From NCBI GenBank assembly GCA_011523635.1, contig WTGI01000043.1:36581-100580 (forward strand): a stretch of DNA of 64,000 nt. Direction: 5' to 3'. Numbering within the stretch: position 1 is the stretch's first letter; every line of letters starts with the position of its first letter. The stretch is from Acidimicrobiia bacterium (GTDB taxonomy: Bacteria; Actinomycetota; Acidimicrobiia; Spongiisociales; Spongiisociaceae). The notes below the pieces were generated by a model. It searched no databases. It saw nothing but the letters and a program-made list of their open reading frames with translations, and had not been told where the DNA came from. A program made the position numbers and the translations under genes. This document shows positions 52,178-61,635 of this stretch, piece by piece.

Positions 52178-53985
52178 CCACGATGGCCAACCCCAGGACC
52201 GCGCCCGCGGCGAGCGGACAGAAGGCGACCCGATTCTCGTCCGGGTTCTGGCAACTCCTCTGGATGATCCGGGGTTACTACGGCCTCATGGCGCTGGCAA
52301 TCGTGACGGGCGTGTTGAACCAGGGCGCCACGATCGCATCCGCGGCGCTCGGCGCCTACATGGTCGGCCAGGTCGCTGTTGGCGCGACCGCCACCGACCT
52401 TCGCACGCCTGCGGTCGCGCTGGGGGCCGCCGTCATCCTTCGGGCTGTAATGGCCTGGGCCGAGATGTGGATAGCGCATGATCTGGCCTACCGGATCCTC
52501 GCCGAACTCCGCGGCCACCTCTACGACGCGCTCGAACGGCTCGCCCCCGGATACCTGATCCGGCGGCGGTCCGGGGACGTGGCGTCTGCCGCTATGGCCG
52601 ACATCGAAACCGCCGAGTGGTTCTATGCCCACACCGTCGGAACGTTCGTAGTGGCCGTCGTGGTTCCGCTCCTGGCGTTCGCCACCCTCGGAGTGATGCA
52701 CTGGACCCTTGCGCTCGTGCTCCTGCCCTTCGCTGTTCTGGTGGCGGGCGCGCCATTCGTGCTGAGGCGTCGCGCCGCCAGGCAGGGCGAGGCGCTGAGG
52801 GCCGACCTCGGCAATCTGAACGCGGAAGTCGTGGACGGCGTGCAGGGCCTGCGCGAACTGGTGGCTTTCGGCTCCCAGCGAAGGTTCCTCGCCAACCTCG
52901 AGTCCCACAGCAACCGGCTCGTCCGCTCGCAGCTGGTCTACGGAATGCGCGCCGGGATCGAGCAGGGCGCCGTCGTGGCCTTCATGAGTTGCGGCATGCT
53001 GAGCGTCGTTGCGGTTGCGGCAAACCACGTTTCCCGTGGTGACCTCGACCCCGCCTACTACCCCGTCGTGATCACGCTCGCCATCTTCGTCTTCATCCCG
53101 ATTCTCGCCATCGCGAATGTGGCCCAGAGCCTCGGGATCGTCTTCGCCTCAGCCGAACGCGCCTTCCACCTGTTGCGCGAACCGGCACCCGTCACAGACG
53201 CGCCGGGGGCCATCCCGCCGGAGTCCGAGGTGGAGCCCCGGGTCACGTTCACGGGAGTGACGTTCGGCTACCCCGGCGGTGGCGATCCCGCTCTCCGGGA
53301 TGTCTCGTTCGAGATCGCGCCCGGGGAGACCGTAGCGCTCGTCGGCCATTCCGGCGCGGGCAAGACCACGTGCGCGAGCCTGCTCATGCGATTCTGGGAC
53401 GCTGACGCCGGGACCATCGCCATCGGGGAACACGACGTGCGCCGGCTGCCCCAGCGCTTCCTTCGAGAGATCATCGCGTGGGTGCCCCAGGACATCTACC
53501 TCTTCAACACCAGCTTGCGGGAGAACATTCGCATGGCGCGCCCCGACGCCACCGACGGCGAGATCGAGAACGCGGCACGGACGGCCCTGGCGCACGAGTT
53601 CATCACCGAGATGCCCCGCGGCTACGACACTGTCGCAGGTGAGCGGGGCGTCCAGATGTCCGGTGGCCAGCGCCAGCGCATCGCGATCGCCCGCGCCCTG
53701 CTGAAGGACTCACCCGTGCTCGTACTCGACGAGGCTGTGTCGAGTCTCGATACTCGCAACGAGCAAGAGCTGAACCTGGCGCTCCATGCCGTCCGTCAGG
53801 GGCGGGCGACACTCGTCATCGCTCACCGGCTATCGACGATTCGCAGCGCCGACCGGATCGTCGTCCTCGAGGAGGGGCGAGTCGTGGAACAGGGCACCCA
53901 TGACGACCTCCTCGCTCACGGCCGCGTCTACCGCCCGCTGATCGCCGCTCAGACCGAGGCGGCCCACCGTGTCTCCATCCAGTAG
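52174..53985 (+). CDS. ABC exporter-type half-transporter, second of pair
   Basis: A 603-residue protein. The transmembrane domain includes GYYGLMALAIVTGVLNQGATIASAALGAYMVG and GTFVVAVVVPLLAFATLGVMHWTLALVLLPFAVLV. The ATPase domain has VGHSGAGKTTCASLL, WVPQDIYLFNTSLRENIRMARPD, MSGGQRQRIAIARALL, VLVLDEAVSSLDT (the usual DEATSxLD altered to DEAVSSLD) and HRLSTIRSADRIVVLEEG. Both catalytic sites look competent. Start and stop overlap with the first half-transporter as ATGA. Direction of transport is not fixed by sequence: the IrtAB precedent works as an importer. Confidence 0.88.
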   Translation: MTTMANPRTAPAASGQKATRFSSGFWQLLWMIRGYYGLMALAIVTGVLNQGATIASAALGAYMVGQVAVGATATDLRTPAVALGAAVILRAVMAWAEMWIAHDLAYRILAELRGHLYDALERLAPGYLIRRRSGDVASAAMADIETAEWFYAHTVGTFVVAVVVPLLAFATLGVMHWTLALVLLPFAVLVAGAPFVLRRRAARQGEALRADLGNLNAEVVDGVQGLRELVAFGSQRRFLANLESHSNRLVRSQLVYGMRAGIEQGAVVAFMSCGMLSVVAVAANHVSRGDLDPAYYPVVITLAIFVFIPILAIANVAQSLGIVFASAERAFHLLREPAPVTDAPGAIPPESEVEPRVTFTGVTFGYPGGGDPALRDVSFEIAPGETVALVGHSGAGKTTCASLLMRFWDADAGTIAIGEHDVRRLPQRFLREIIAWVPQDIYLFNTSLRENIRMARPDATDGEIENAARTALAHEFITEMPRGYDTVAGERGVQMSGGQRQRIAIARALLKDSPVLVLDEAVSSLDTRNEQELNLALHAVRQGRATLVIAHRLSTIRSADRIVVLEEGRVVEQGTHDDLLAHGRVYRPLIAAQTEAAHRVSIQ

Positions 53986-54095
53986 ACGCCCAGACCCGAC
54001 GCGACCTCCGTTTTGGCCTGCTCCGGAGAACCCCGCAGAACTTGTTTCTCGGCACGCTCTGGCCGGCTCACAGCGGGCGGCACAATACAACTTGG

Positions 54096-54111
54096 ATGTA
54101 CAGTCGTACAT
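54096..54111. promoter_or_regulatory. Perfect palindrome upstream of the uridine phosphorylase gene
   Basis: ATGTAC-AGTC-GTACAT is a 6-4-6 inverted repeat in the 259-base gap between the transporter operon and the udp gene, about 135 bases before the start. It may be an operator of a GntR- or TetR-type regulator. No regulator gene is adjacent. Confidence 0.35.
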
Positions 54112-54244
54112 GGAACCTCTTGGGAACGGAGGTCAACTCCGGCCACAGGGCTGCGGTGGTTGCCGAACTGGTCGGTGAGAGGTTCTCGGTGACCCCGCAG
54201 CGTAGATTCCCTTCAACGGCGGAAACGAAAGGGTCATTTGAGAC

Positions 54245-54973
54245 ATGTTCCTCTCCCTGCTTTGCGTTGAATCCGATGACGTGCCGGAGCGGATGCTGGT
54301 GGTCGGCGATCCCGACCGCGCCCTGCGGGCGGCCTCGCGGCTCGACGGCGCCACCGAGATAGGTCGCTTCCGGGAATACGTCACCCTGGTGGGCCACCAC
54401 CGGGGGACCCGGGTCGGGGTGTCCTCCCACGGGGTGGGGGCGGCGGGTGCCGCGGTGTGCTTCGAGGAGCTGTTTCTGGCCGGCGTGCAGCGTGTGATCC
54501 GGGCGGGGACCTGCGGAGGCATGCAGGCCGACGTGAGGGACGGCCACCTGGTGATCTCGACCGGAGCGGTGCGCAACGAGGGCTACACCTCCCAGATAGT
54601 GCCCGATGGCTATCCCGCCCTGGCTTCGGTCGAGGTGGTGATGGCGCTGCGGCGCGCCGCCGAGGGCGCCGAGAACATCCACGAGGGAGTGACGCTGACC
54701 AATGCCGCATTCTTCACCCACGACATTCTGGGCTCCCCGGTGGCCATGTGGCAGAAGACCGGAGTGAAGGCGGTGGAGATGGAGGCCGCGGCGCTGTTCG
54801 TGCTGGCCGGACTGGCGGGGAGGCAGGCGGGCGCCATCCTGGCGGTGGACGGCGACCCGCTCGCGCAGAAGAACGAGGACATGGACTACTACAACCCTCA
54901 TCGGGACGTGGTCCGGGACGCAGTGGGTCGGATGATCGACATAGCCTGGGACGCCTTGGTCGACGATCGGTAG
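54245..54973 (+). CDS. udp: Uridine phosphorylase-like nucleoside phosphorylase
   Basis: A 242-residue PNP/UDP-family enzyme. VPERMLVVGDPDRALRAASRLDGA gives the phosphate-binding start, VSSHGVGAAGAAVCFEELFLAGVQRVIRAGTCGGMQADVRDGHLVI the central strands, and TGVKAVEMEAAALFVLAGLAGRQAGAILAVDGD the ribose-binding MEAA segment with a catalytic aspartate near the end. These enzymes cleave uridine (or purine nucleosides) with phosphate in salvage. The VEMEAA motif and length agree with uridine phosphorylases, but purine activity is not excluded. Confidence 0.85.
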   Translation: MFLSLLCVESDDVPERMLVVGDPDRALRAASRLDGATEIGRFREYVTLVGHHRGTRVGVSSHGVGAAGAAVCFEELFLAGVQRVIRAGTCGGMQADVRDGHLVISTGAVRNEGYTSQIVPDGYPALASVEVVMALRRAAEGAENIHEGVTLTNAAFFTHDILGSPVAMWQKTGVKAVEMEAAALFVLAGLAGRQAGAILAVDGDPLAQKNEDMDYYNPHRDVVRDAVGRMIDIAWDALVDDR

Positions 54974-55059
54974 CCGAACCGCACCCCCTTCCGCTCACCC
55001 ACCCGCAGACATCATCACCCGCGGGTCCGAGCGGCTTGTTACGGCGCCTTCCTACCGAG

Positions 55060-56060
<1,001 letters not shown>

Positions 56061-56064
<4 letters not shown>

Positions 56065-56561
56065 GGCAGCGCCTCCTCGATCAGCCGGAGCCGTTCCCGG
56101 TAACCGGCGCCGGTGATGTCGTGCGCCCACATGATCAGGGCGTCCTCGTCCCGGTAGTAGTGCTTCCGCACCCCCACCGGGGCCATGCCGAACTTCCGGT
56201 AGAAGTCCTGGGCGCGCCGGTTCGAGGCCCGGACCTCCAGGGTCAGGTGCTCGGCGCCTCCCGCCAACCCGACATGCACCAGCGCCAGCATGAGACGGGT
56301 TCCCACGGCGGGCACCGGCGCCGGGCGCTGGGTGGCCAGCGTGTTGATGTGGGCATCGCGTTCCACCAGCATGAGACCGCCGTAACCGACCACCTGCTCC
56401 TCGTAGTCCGCCACCAGATACGACCGGCCCGGAGCGTCCAGCTCCGCCTCGAACACCTCGCGGGACCACGGCATCCGGAAGGTGGCGGCCTCGAGCTCCA
56501 GGATCTGATCCAGGTCCTCCGTCAGCAGGTCCCGGACCACGAGCCCACCGTTCAGGACCAC
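56061..56561 (-). CDS. rimI: Ribosomal-protein-alanine acetyltransferase RimI-like
   Basis: The GTG at 56561 lies 7 bases after GGGAGG and overlaps the tsaB stop by 10 bases, giving 166 residues. The GNAT fold has VRDLLTEDLDQILELEAATFRMPWSREVFEAEL, VVGYGGLMLVERDAHINTLATQ, GTRLMLALVHVGLAGGAEHLTLEVRASNRRAQDFYRKFGM and the end VGVRKHYYRDEDALIMW. LEVRASNxxAxxFYxxxGF is the RimI signature. It acetylates the N-terminus of ribosomal protein S18 in model organisms. The acetyl-CoA loop (RxxGxG/A) is modified (PAPVPAVGTRLM). Confidence 0.9.
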
Positions 56562-57256
56562 AGGCCCGCCTCCCGGCGGTGCACCGAGCCGAGCGTGACG
56601 TCCGGCTCCCGCATGTAGAAGGGACGCACCTCCCTGGGATGGCCGAACTCCCCCCGCCCTGCCTTCGAGACCACCATCTCGGCCAGGGCGTCCGCCGACG
56701 GGTAGCGGGGCATACCGGTCCGGACTCCTCGCAATCCGCGCAACACCGAACGCGGGAGGGCCTCCCAATCGCCCACCACCAGGATCTCCCTGGCATCGGA
56801 CTCGAGGATGCCCCGGAACTGCTGGTAACCGACCAGCTCGGGTGGCGCATCCAGCGCCGCGCCGCCGGGGACCGGCTGGTAACCGGCCACCGCCACCTCG
56901 CCGCGGCGTACGTCCACCACCGCCCAGATGTACCTGTGCCCGGTGGTGGCCCGCAGGGCCAGAGCATCCAGCGAGGAGGCGCCCATGATCGGGACGCCCA
57001 GCATCGTGGCCAGGCCCTGGGCGGTGGCGATACCGACCCGGACGCCGGTGAAGAGGCCCGGCCCCACATCGACCACCACGGCATCCAGGTCTCCTGGCTG
57101 CCATCCGGCCTGGGCGAAGCAGAAGTCGATGGCCGGAACGAGGAAGGCATCGTGGTCCCGGCTTCCGGAGCGGCCGGCGGAGGCCACCAGCCGCCTCGAC
57201 TCCACGAGCGCCACCGACGAGGCCCCCGTGGCGGTATCGATACCGAGGATCCTCAC
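56552..57256 (-). CDS. tsaB: tRNA threonylcarbamoyladenosine biosynthesis protein TsaB
   Basis: The GTG at 57256 (GTGA overlap with tsaE) gives 234 residues beginning VRILGIDTATGASSVAL. It continues with FLVPAIDFCFAQAGWQPGDLDAVVVDVGPGLFTGVRVGIATAQGLATMLGVPIMGASSLDALA, the ASKHA-fold signature of TsaB (GPGxFTGxRxG). The C-terminal half is variable. TsaB is the inactive paralogue of TsaD that scaffolds the modification complex. The tsaE-tsaB-rimI-tsaD order is common in bacteria. Confidence 0.93.
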   Translation of the reverse strand: MRILGIDTATGASSVALVESRRLVASAGRSGSRDHDAFLVPAIDFCFAQAGWQPGDLDAVVVDVGPGLFTGVRVGIATAQGLATMLGVPIMGASSLDALALRATTGHRYIWAVVDVRRGEVAVAGYQPVPGGAALDAPPELVGYQQFRGILESDAREILVVGDWEALPRSVLRGLRGVRTGMPRYPSADALAEMVVSKAGRGEFGHPREVRPFYMREPDVTLGSVHRREAGLWS

Positions 57257-57732
57257 CTTCGCACGCCCTGGGCCGCTTCCCGCATGGCGGGTTCGAGCCG
57301 GCGGCCGGTCCACGGCTCCGAGGGGCAGAGCCGGATCGTCCGGGTTCCGTCACCGGTACCCTCGATCTCCACCGACAGGCAGGTGTCGGGGAGGCGACCG
57401 GCCACCACATCGCCCCACTCGATGAGCAGCACGCCGTCTCGAGCCGCTTCGATCAGGTCGAGGTCCTCGAATTCACCGGACGAGCCGATCCGGTAGACAT
57501 CGGCGTGGAGCAACGGCATGAACCCGTCCCGGTAGTGGCGGGACAGGACGAAGGTCGGCGACGTGAGCGGCTCCGCCACGCCGATGCCCTCGCCGATGCC
57601 GGCGGCCAGCACCGTCTTACCGGCCCCGAGGGATCCGGAGAGGAGGATTATGTCGCCCGGTTGGACCAACCCGGCCAGGGCCCGGCCGATCCGGCGAGTG
57701 TCGCCCGCGGTGGGCGCCTCGACGACGATCAT
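57253..57732 (-). CDS. tsaE: tRNA threonylcarbamoyladenosine biosynthesis ATPase TsaE
   Basis: The ATG at 57732 (ATGA overlap with the glycosylase gene) gives 159 residues; the track start at 58104 is inside the upstream gene. Motifs are TRRIGRALAGLVQPGDIILLSGSLGAGKTVLAAGIGEGIG with Walker A, TSPTFVLSRHY, LLHADVYRI and a final LLIEWGDVVAGRLPD, all hallmarks of TsaE. It powers threonylcarbamoyl transfer with TsaB and TsaD. Confidence 0.93.
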   Translation of the reverse strand: MIVVEAPTAGDTRRIGRALAGLVQPGDIILLSGSLGAGKTVLAAGIGEGIGVAEPLTSPTFVLSRHYRDGFMPLLHADVYRIGSSGEFEDLDLIEAARDGVLLIEWGDVVAGRLPDTCLSVEIEGTGDGTRTIRLCPSEPWTGRRLEPAMREAAQGVRR

Positions 57733-58373
57733 CCGAACAGGCCGAGCTGTTCGTAGGAGTCGGGCACATCCGGGGCGCCGGCCTGGGCCTCCGGATCCGC
57801 CAACCGCTCCCGGGCGGTTCGCACCGCCAACTCCAGATCGGCCTTGATGGTCGCCTCCATGGCGGGACCGCTCCGCAATGCCGCCGCGGGATGGAAGGTC
57901 GGGATCACCACCCGCCCCCACCACGGGTACACCTGGCCTCGGGTGCGGGTGATACCCACCGATGTCTTGAGGAGGAGCTTGGTCGAGAAGTTGCCCATCG
58001 TCATGACCACGGCCGGGTCCACCAGCCGGAGTTGGTCGACCAGGAAGTGCTTGCAGGCGTCTATCTCGTCCGGGCGGGGATCCCGGTTGTTCGGAGGCCG
58101 GCACTTCACCACGTTGGCGATGTACACCTCGCTCCGATCCAGACCCACCTCACCGAGAAGCCGATTCAACAGCATGCCCGCCTTGCCCACGAACGGCAGG
58201 CCTTCCTTGTCCTCGTTGTAGCCGGGACCCTCGCCGATGAACATGATGTCCGCCTCGGGCGAACCGTCGGCGAAGACGGCCTGAGTACGTCGTTCGTGAA
58301 GGCGGCAGGCCGTGCAGGTGGCCGCCTGTCCGGCCAGTTCGTCCAGGCGCGCCCGGATCTCCACCCGGGTCAC
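57729..58373 (-). CDS. Uracil-DNA glycosylase, family 4 (Fe-S)
   Basis: A 214-residue enzyme with CTACRLHERR (Cys20, Cys23), the active-site IMFIGEGPGYNEDKEGLPFVGKAGMLLNRLL, YIANVVKCRPPNNRDPRPDEIDACKHFL supplying the two other cluster cysteines, and the HPAAAL motif. The four cysteines and GEGPG identify family 4, which removes uracil from DNA using a [4Fe-4S]-containing fold. ATGA overlaps link it to the P1 peptidase upstream and to tsaE downstream. Confidence 0.93.
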   Translation of the reverse strand: MTRVEIRARLDELAGQAATCTACRLHERRTQAVFADGSPEADIMFIGEGPGYNEDKEGLPFVGKAGMLLNRLLGEVGLDRSEVYIANVVKCRPPNNRDPRPDEIDACKHFLVDQLRLVDPAVVMTMGNFSTKLLLKTSVGITRTRGQVYPWWGRVVIPTFHPAAALRSGPAMEATIKADLELAVRTARERLADPEAQAGAPDVPDSYEQLGLFG

Positions 58374-59281
58374 GAGCCGGATTCCGTCCGGTCAGGATCG
58401 TTCTGACGAGCGCCGGTCACCGCCGCGGCGATAGCCCGTCCGGTGGCGACAAAGGCGGCCTCGCCCAACGCATCTGGATCGCCCATCAACTCTCCACAGG
58501 ACACCGCGAACGCCGAGTCGCCATCATATCGGGTGTGGGACGGCCGGATACAGGCTGCCACCGCATCCTGGGACCGCACACACAACCGGAATAGGTCGTC
58601 CCGCTCCAGGCGGGCATCGGTGGCCACCGCCACGAGCGTGGTGTTGGCGTGGGGTGTGACGGCGGAGGCGGCCGGGCCGGGGACCATCTCGCCACCGGTG
58701 AGCGGAGTCCCTTCGAGGGTGAAGACGTCGCCCACCGCGTTGACCACGGCCAGCACGCCGACCGTCGCGGCGCCGACCTCGATCCGGGCGGATCCGAGCC
58801 CGGAGGGCCGGACCGCAGCCGGGCCGCGCCACTGCGAGGTGGTTGCGCCCCGGCCGGCGCCGACCCGCCCCTGACGTACGGGCGCCGGCGAGCGGCTCCG
58901 GTAGGCGAGTGCTCCCTCCGGCGCTCCGGGATGGAAGCCGGATGGTCGATCGAGGTCGTAGATGACCGCGGCGGGGACGATGGGAACCGGGCCGTTGCGG
59001 GTGGGATGCCCCCGGCCGTCGGCGGCCAACTCCCGGACCACCCCGTCCGCTGCGGCCATTCCGAAGGCCGACCCTCCGGTGAGCACCAAGGCCTGGATCT
59101 GCTGGACCCGCATCCCGGGGCCGAGCAGCGCTGTCTCGCGGCTTCCCGGCGCCGCTCCCCTGATCTCCGTCGCCGCCACGTTGGGCTCGGGGAACACCAG
59201 CACGGTGACCCCGGTGCGGTGCTCCTCCGATGTCCAGTGCCCGACCTCCACACCCGGTACCGCGGTAATGGTTTCGTTCAC
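58370..59281 (-). CDS. P1 family (DmpA/L-aminopeptidase) peptidase
   Basis: A 303-residue protein with GVEVGHWTSEEHRTGVTVLVFPEPNVAATEIRGAAPGSRET at the N-terminus. It continues with IQALVLTGGSAFGMAAADGVVRELAADGRG and VIYDLDRPSGFHPGAPEG. AVTPHANTTLVAVATDARL near the C-terminus carries the expected autocleavage nucleophile region; the usual Ser/Thr appears as TPHANTTL. These N-terminal nucleophile hydrolases remove N-terminal amino acids or act on beta-amino acid amides. Overlaps the glycosylase gene by ATGA. Confidence 0.88.
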   Translation of the reverse strand: MNETITAVPGVEVGHWTSEEHRTGVTVLVFPEPNVAATEIRGAAPGSRETALLGPGMRVQQIQALVLTGGSAFGMAAADGVVRELAADGRGHPTRNGPVPIVPAAVIYDLDRPSGFHPGAPEGALAYRSRSPAPVRQGRVGAGRGATTSQWRGPAAVRPSGLGSARIEVGAATVGVLAVVNAVGDVFTLEGTPLTGGEMVPGPAASAVTPHANTTLVAVATDARLERDDLFRLCVRSQDAVAACIRPSHTRYDGDSAFAVSCGELMGDPDALGEAAFVATGRAIAAAVTGARQNDPDRTESGS

Positions 59282-59294
59282 GGCCCACCGCCCC

Positions 59295-60434
59295 TCATGC
59301 CGGCTCCCGGCGGATCACGAAGCTCTCGTTGTTGAACCACACCCGGCCGTAGCGCTGGAGCACCGACCTGGTGCCGTCGTGGTAGGCGCCGAACGTCACC
59401 GCCTCCTCCATCCGTTCCTCGTCGATCTGGGCCACGTAGGCGGCAGCGTTCCAGGCCGCCAGGATCGCGGACGTCCCGATGTGTTCCTTGGCCTCGACCG
59501 GCATGGTCCGCATCTCGTAGCGGAAGACCGACTCCGAGTCATCCCACTCCTCCATCACCAGGTCCCGATCGGCCGGGCTCGACAGTTGGCGGGCCGCCTC
59601 GGCCAGCAGGGCCCGGCGGTCCGTCCGGAAGGGATCCTCGTCCGGCCACAGGGTGTGGATGATCTCCATGCCCGGATCGTGGCCGTAGGCGTGGATCCCC
59701 AGCAGCCGGCCACCGGGAGCCAGCGCCCGGGCCAGGGGAGCGATCACGGTGCGGACCTTGTGCTCGGCCGAGGTACGTGCCCGGTAGGGCTGGGACGCGA
59801 TGACGAGATCGAAGGCTGCCCGGTACGTGCTCGGATCGGGAAGCACCCGGCGAAGGATGAACTCCCGATCCTGGCGATAGATCACATGGACGGCGGGGCG
59901 GACGTAGACCGGGTTGCCCGTCCTGGAGCTGGTCTTCACCTGCCAGTCCTCGGCCAACGTGTCGTGGAGGCTGCGTATCTGCTGGGCGAAGCCGACGGTG
60001 GTGGCGCCCTCCAGAGCGGTGCGCCGCCACGACACCTCGCCCTTACCGGGTCCCGGCCGCAGGTTGGTGGCCTCGCCGTAGGTCATGTTGGTCACCACGA
60101 ACACCATCTCGGGGTGCTCGTGGAAGCGGTCGGGTAGCCGATCGAGAGCGATACGGACGTCCTCGATGCTTATCTCCTTGCCGACCACCAGCCAAGGAAC
60201 GTGGGGGCGGAGCGCATGGAGGCTCCGCATCACCTCGACCAGCACCGTGGCGTCCCCCAGGCCGGCGTCGAACACGCGGAAGGCGTCCGGCCCCGGACCG
60301 ACCAGGCGCGCTTCCCGCGCGATCCGAGCCGCCACCTCTGCCTTCTCCGTGGTAGTGGTGATGAACATCATGTAGGCCGTTCGGGTGTCGAAGAACCGGG
60401 GCCGTCCCCCGCTTGGCCCGTCGACCGTGCTCAT
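59295..60434 (-). CDS. Class I SAM-dependent methyltransferase-like protein
   Basis: The ATG at 60434 (RBS GGGAGGT about 13 bases upstream) gives 379 residues. FRVFDAGLGDATVLVEVMRSL is the AdoMet-binding motif I (DxGxGxG-like). The next segments are VPWLVVGKEISIEDVRIAL, FDLVIASQPYR in the position of motif IV, and LARALAPGGRLLGIHAYG, motif V/VI. MMFITTTTEKAEVAARI at the start and a long C-terminal helical region are distinctive. I cannot name the family more closely. It is the first gene of the P1-UDG-tsa operon, 13 bases before the peptidase gene, and is divergent from alr by 37 bases. Confidence 0.65.
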   Translation of the reverse strand: MSTVDGPSGGRPRFFDTRTAYMMFITTTTEKAEVAARIAREARLVGPGPDAFRVFDAGLGDATVLVEVMRSLHALRPHVPWLVVGKEISIEDVRIALDRLPDRFHEHPEMVFVVTNMTYGEATNLRPGPGKGEVSWRRTALEGATTVGFAQQIRSLHDTLAEDWQVKTSSRTGNPVYVRPAVHVIYRQDREFILRRVLPDPSTYRAAFDLVIASQPYRARTSAEHKVRTVIAPLARALAPGGRLLGIHAYGHDPGMEIIHTLWPDEDPFRTDRRALLAEAARQLSSPADRDLVMEEWDDSESVFRYEMRTMPVEAKEHIGTSAILAAWNAAAYVAQIDEERMEEAVTFGAYHDGTRSVLQRYGRVWFNNESFVIRREPA

Positions 60435-60471
60435 CCGCTCGCCGGACCTCCCACCTGTAACCTCCTGACCG

Positions 60472-61635
60472 ATGATCCTCGATCCCACCGTAGCCCCGCG
60501 GGTTCCCCGCCCGACCTACGTGGAGATCGATCTCGACCAGCTTACGGCCAACTACCGGGCTGTAGAGGCAGCCGTGGCTCCGGCACGGATGCTGCCGGTG
60601 GTGAAAGCCGGCGCCTACGGCCACGGCCTGGTAGAAGTGGCCCGGTTGTTCGAGAGCTTCGGACCGGCCGGGCTGGCGGTGGCATTCCTCGAGGAAGGTG
60701 CGAAGCTCCGGGAGGCCGGGATCGTGTGTCCCATCCTCGTGATGGGGGGCCTGGACACCGCCCAGATTCCCGACTTCCTCCACTTCAGCCTCACCATGAC
60801 CGTCTCCTCTGGACAGGCGGTGGGACCGATCGAGGAGGCCGCCGAACGCCTAGGGACGGTTGCCCGCGTTCATGCCAAGGTGGATACCGGGATGGGGCGG
60901 ATGGGGGTCCGGCCCGAAGGGGCCGCCGAGCTGCTCGACGCCCTGCTCCGCAGTCGGCATGTCGAGCTCGAGGCCGTATACAGCCACTTCGCAACCGCCG
61001 ACGAGCCGGATCCCGCCCAAACCCTTGACCAGATGGCCACCTTCCGCCGGGTGATCTCCTACTTCGGTGACCGGGACCTCCCCATGCCGACGCTGCACCT
61101 GGCCAACTCGGGAGCCGTCCTCCAGCACCCCGGGTCCTACCTCGACCTGGTGCGACCGGGTCTCATGCTCTACGGGGTCTACCCGACCGACAACATCCCC
61201 AGGACGGTCGGGATCGAGCCGGCCCTCACCTGGAGGTCGACGGTGGTGCTGTCGAAGCCGCTCCCCGCGGGGAGCCCGGTCAGCTACGGGGCGACCTGGA
61301 CCCCCGACCGCGACACCCGCATCGTGGTCGTCCCCATGGGATACGGGGACGGCTACCCCCGGCTGCTGTCCAACCGGGGAGAAGTGCTGATCGGGGACCG
61401 GCGCCACCCTGTGGTGGGCCGGGTATGCATGGACCAGTTCATGGTCGACGTCGGACCCGATACCGATGTCCGGGTCGGCGACGAAGTGGCCATCATCGGC
61501 TCCCAGGGCGGGGAGACAATCACGGCCAACGAGCTGGCGGCCTGGGCCGAAACCATCCCCTACGAAGCCCTCACCGGCATCAGCAGCCGGGTCCCCCGCC
61601 GATACCGGGGCTCAGCCGGCGGGCCGAACCAGTAG
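60472..61635 (+). CDS. alr: Alanine racemase
   Basis: A 387-residue PLP enzyme. TYVEIDLDQLTANYRAV and MLPVVKAGAYGHGLVEVARLF supply the PLP lysine (about residue 46). VHAKVDTGMGRMGV, VYSHFATADEPD, LHLANSGAVLQHPGSYLDLVRPGLMLYGVYP and SYGATWTPDRDTRIVVVPMGYGDGYPRLLSNRGEVLIGDRRHPVVGRVCMDQFMVDV follow, containing the partner catalytic tyrosine. It makes D-alanine for peptidoglycan. Clustering with tsaE-tsaB-tsaD is frequent. The 3' end overlaps the convergent permease gene by 24 bases. Confidence 0.95.
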   Translation: MILDPTVAPRVPRPTYVEIDLDQLTANYRAVEAAVAPARMLPVVKAGAYGHGLVEVARLFESFGPAGLAVAFLEEGAKLREAGIVCPILVMGGLDTAQIPDFLHFSLTMTVSSGQAVGPIEEAAERLGTVARVHAKVDTGMGRMGVRPEGAAELLDALLRSRHVELEAVYSHFATADEPDPAQTLDQMATFRRVISYFGDRDLPMPTLHLANSGAVLQHPGSYLDLVRPGLMLYGVYPTDNIPRTVGIEPALTWRSTVVLSKPLPAGSPVSYGATWTPDRDTRIVVVPMGYGDGYPRLLSNRGEVLIGDRRHPVVGRVCMDQFMVDVGPDTDVRVGDEVAIIGSQGGETITANELAAWAETIPYEALTGISSRVPRRYRGSAGGPNQ

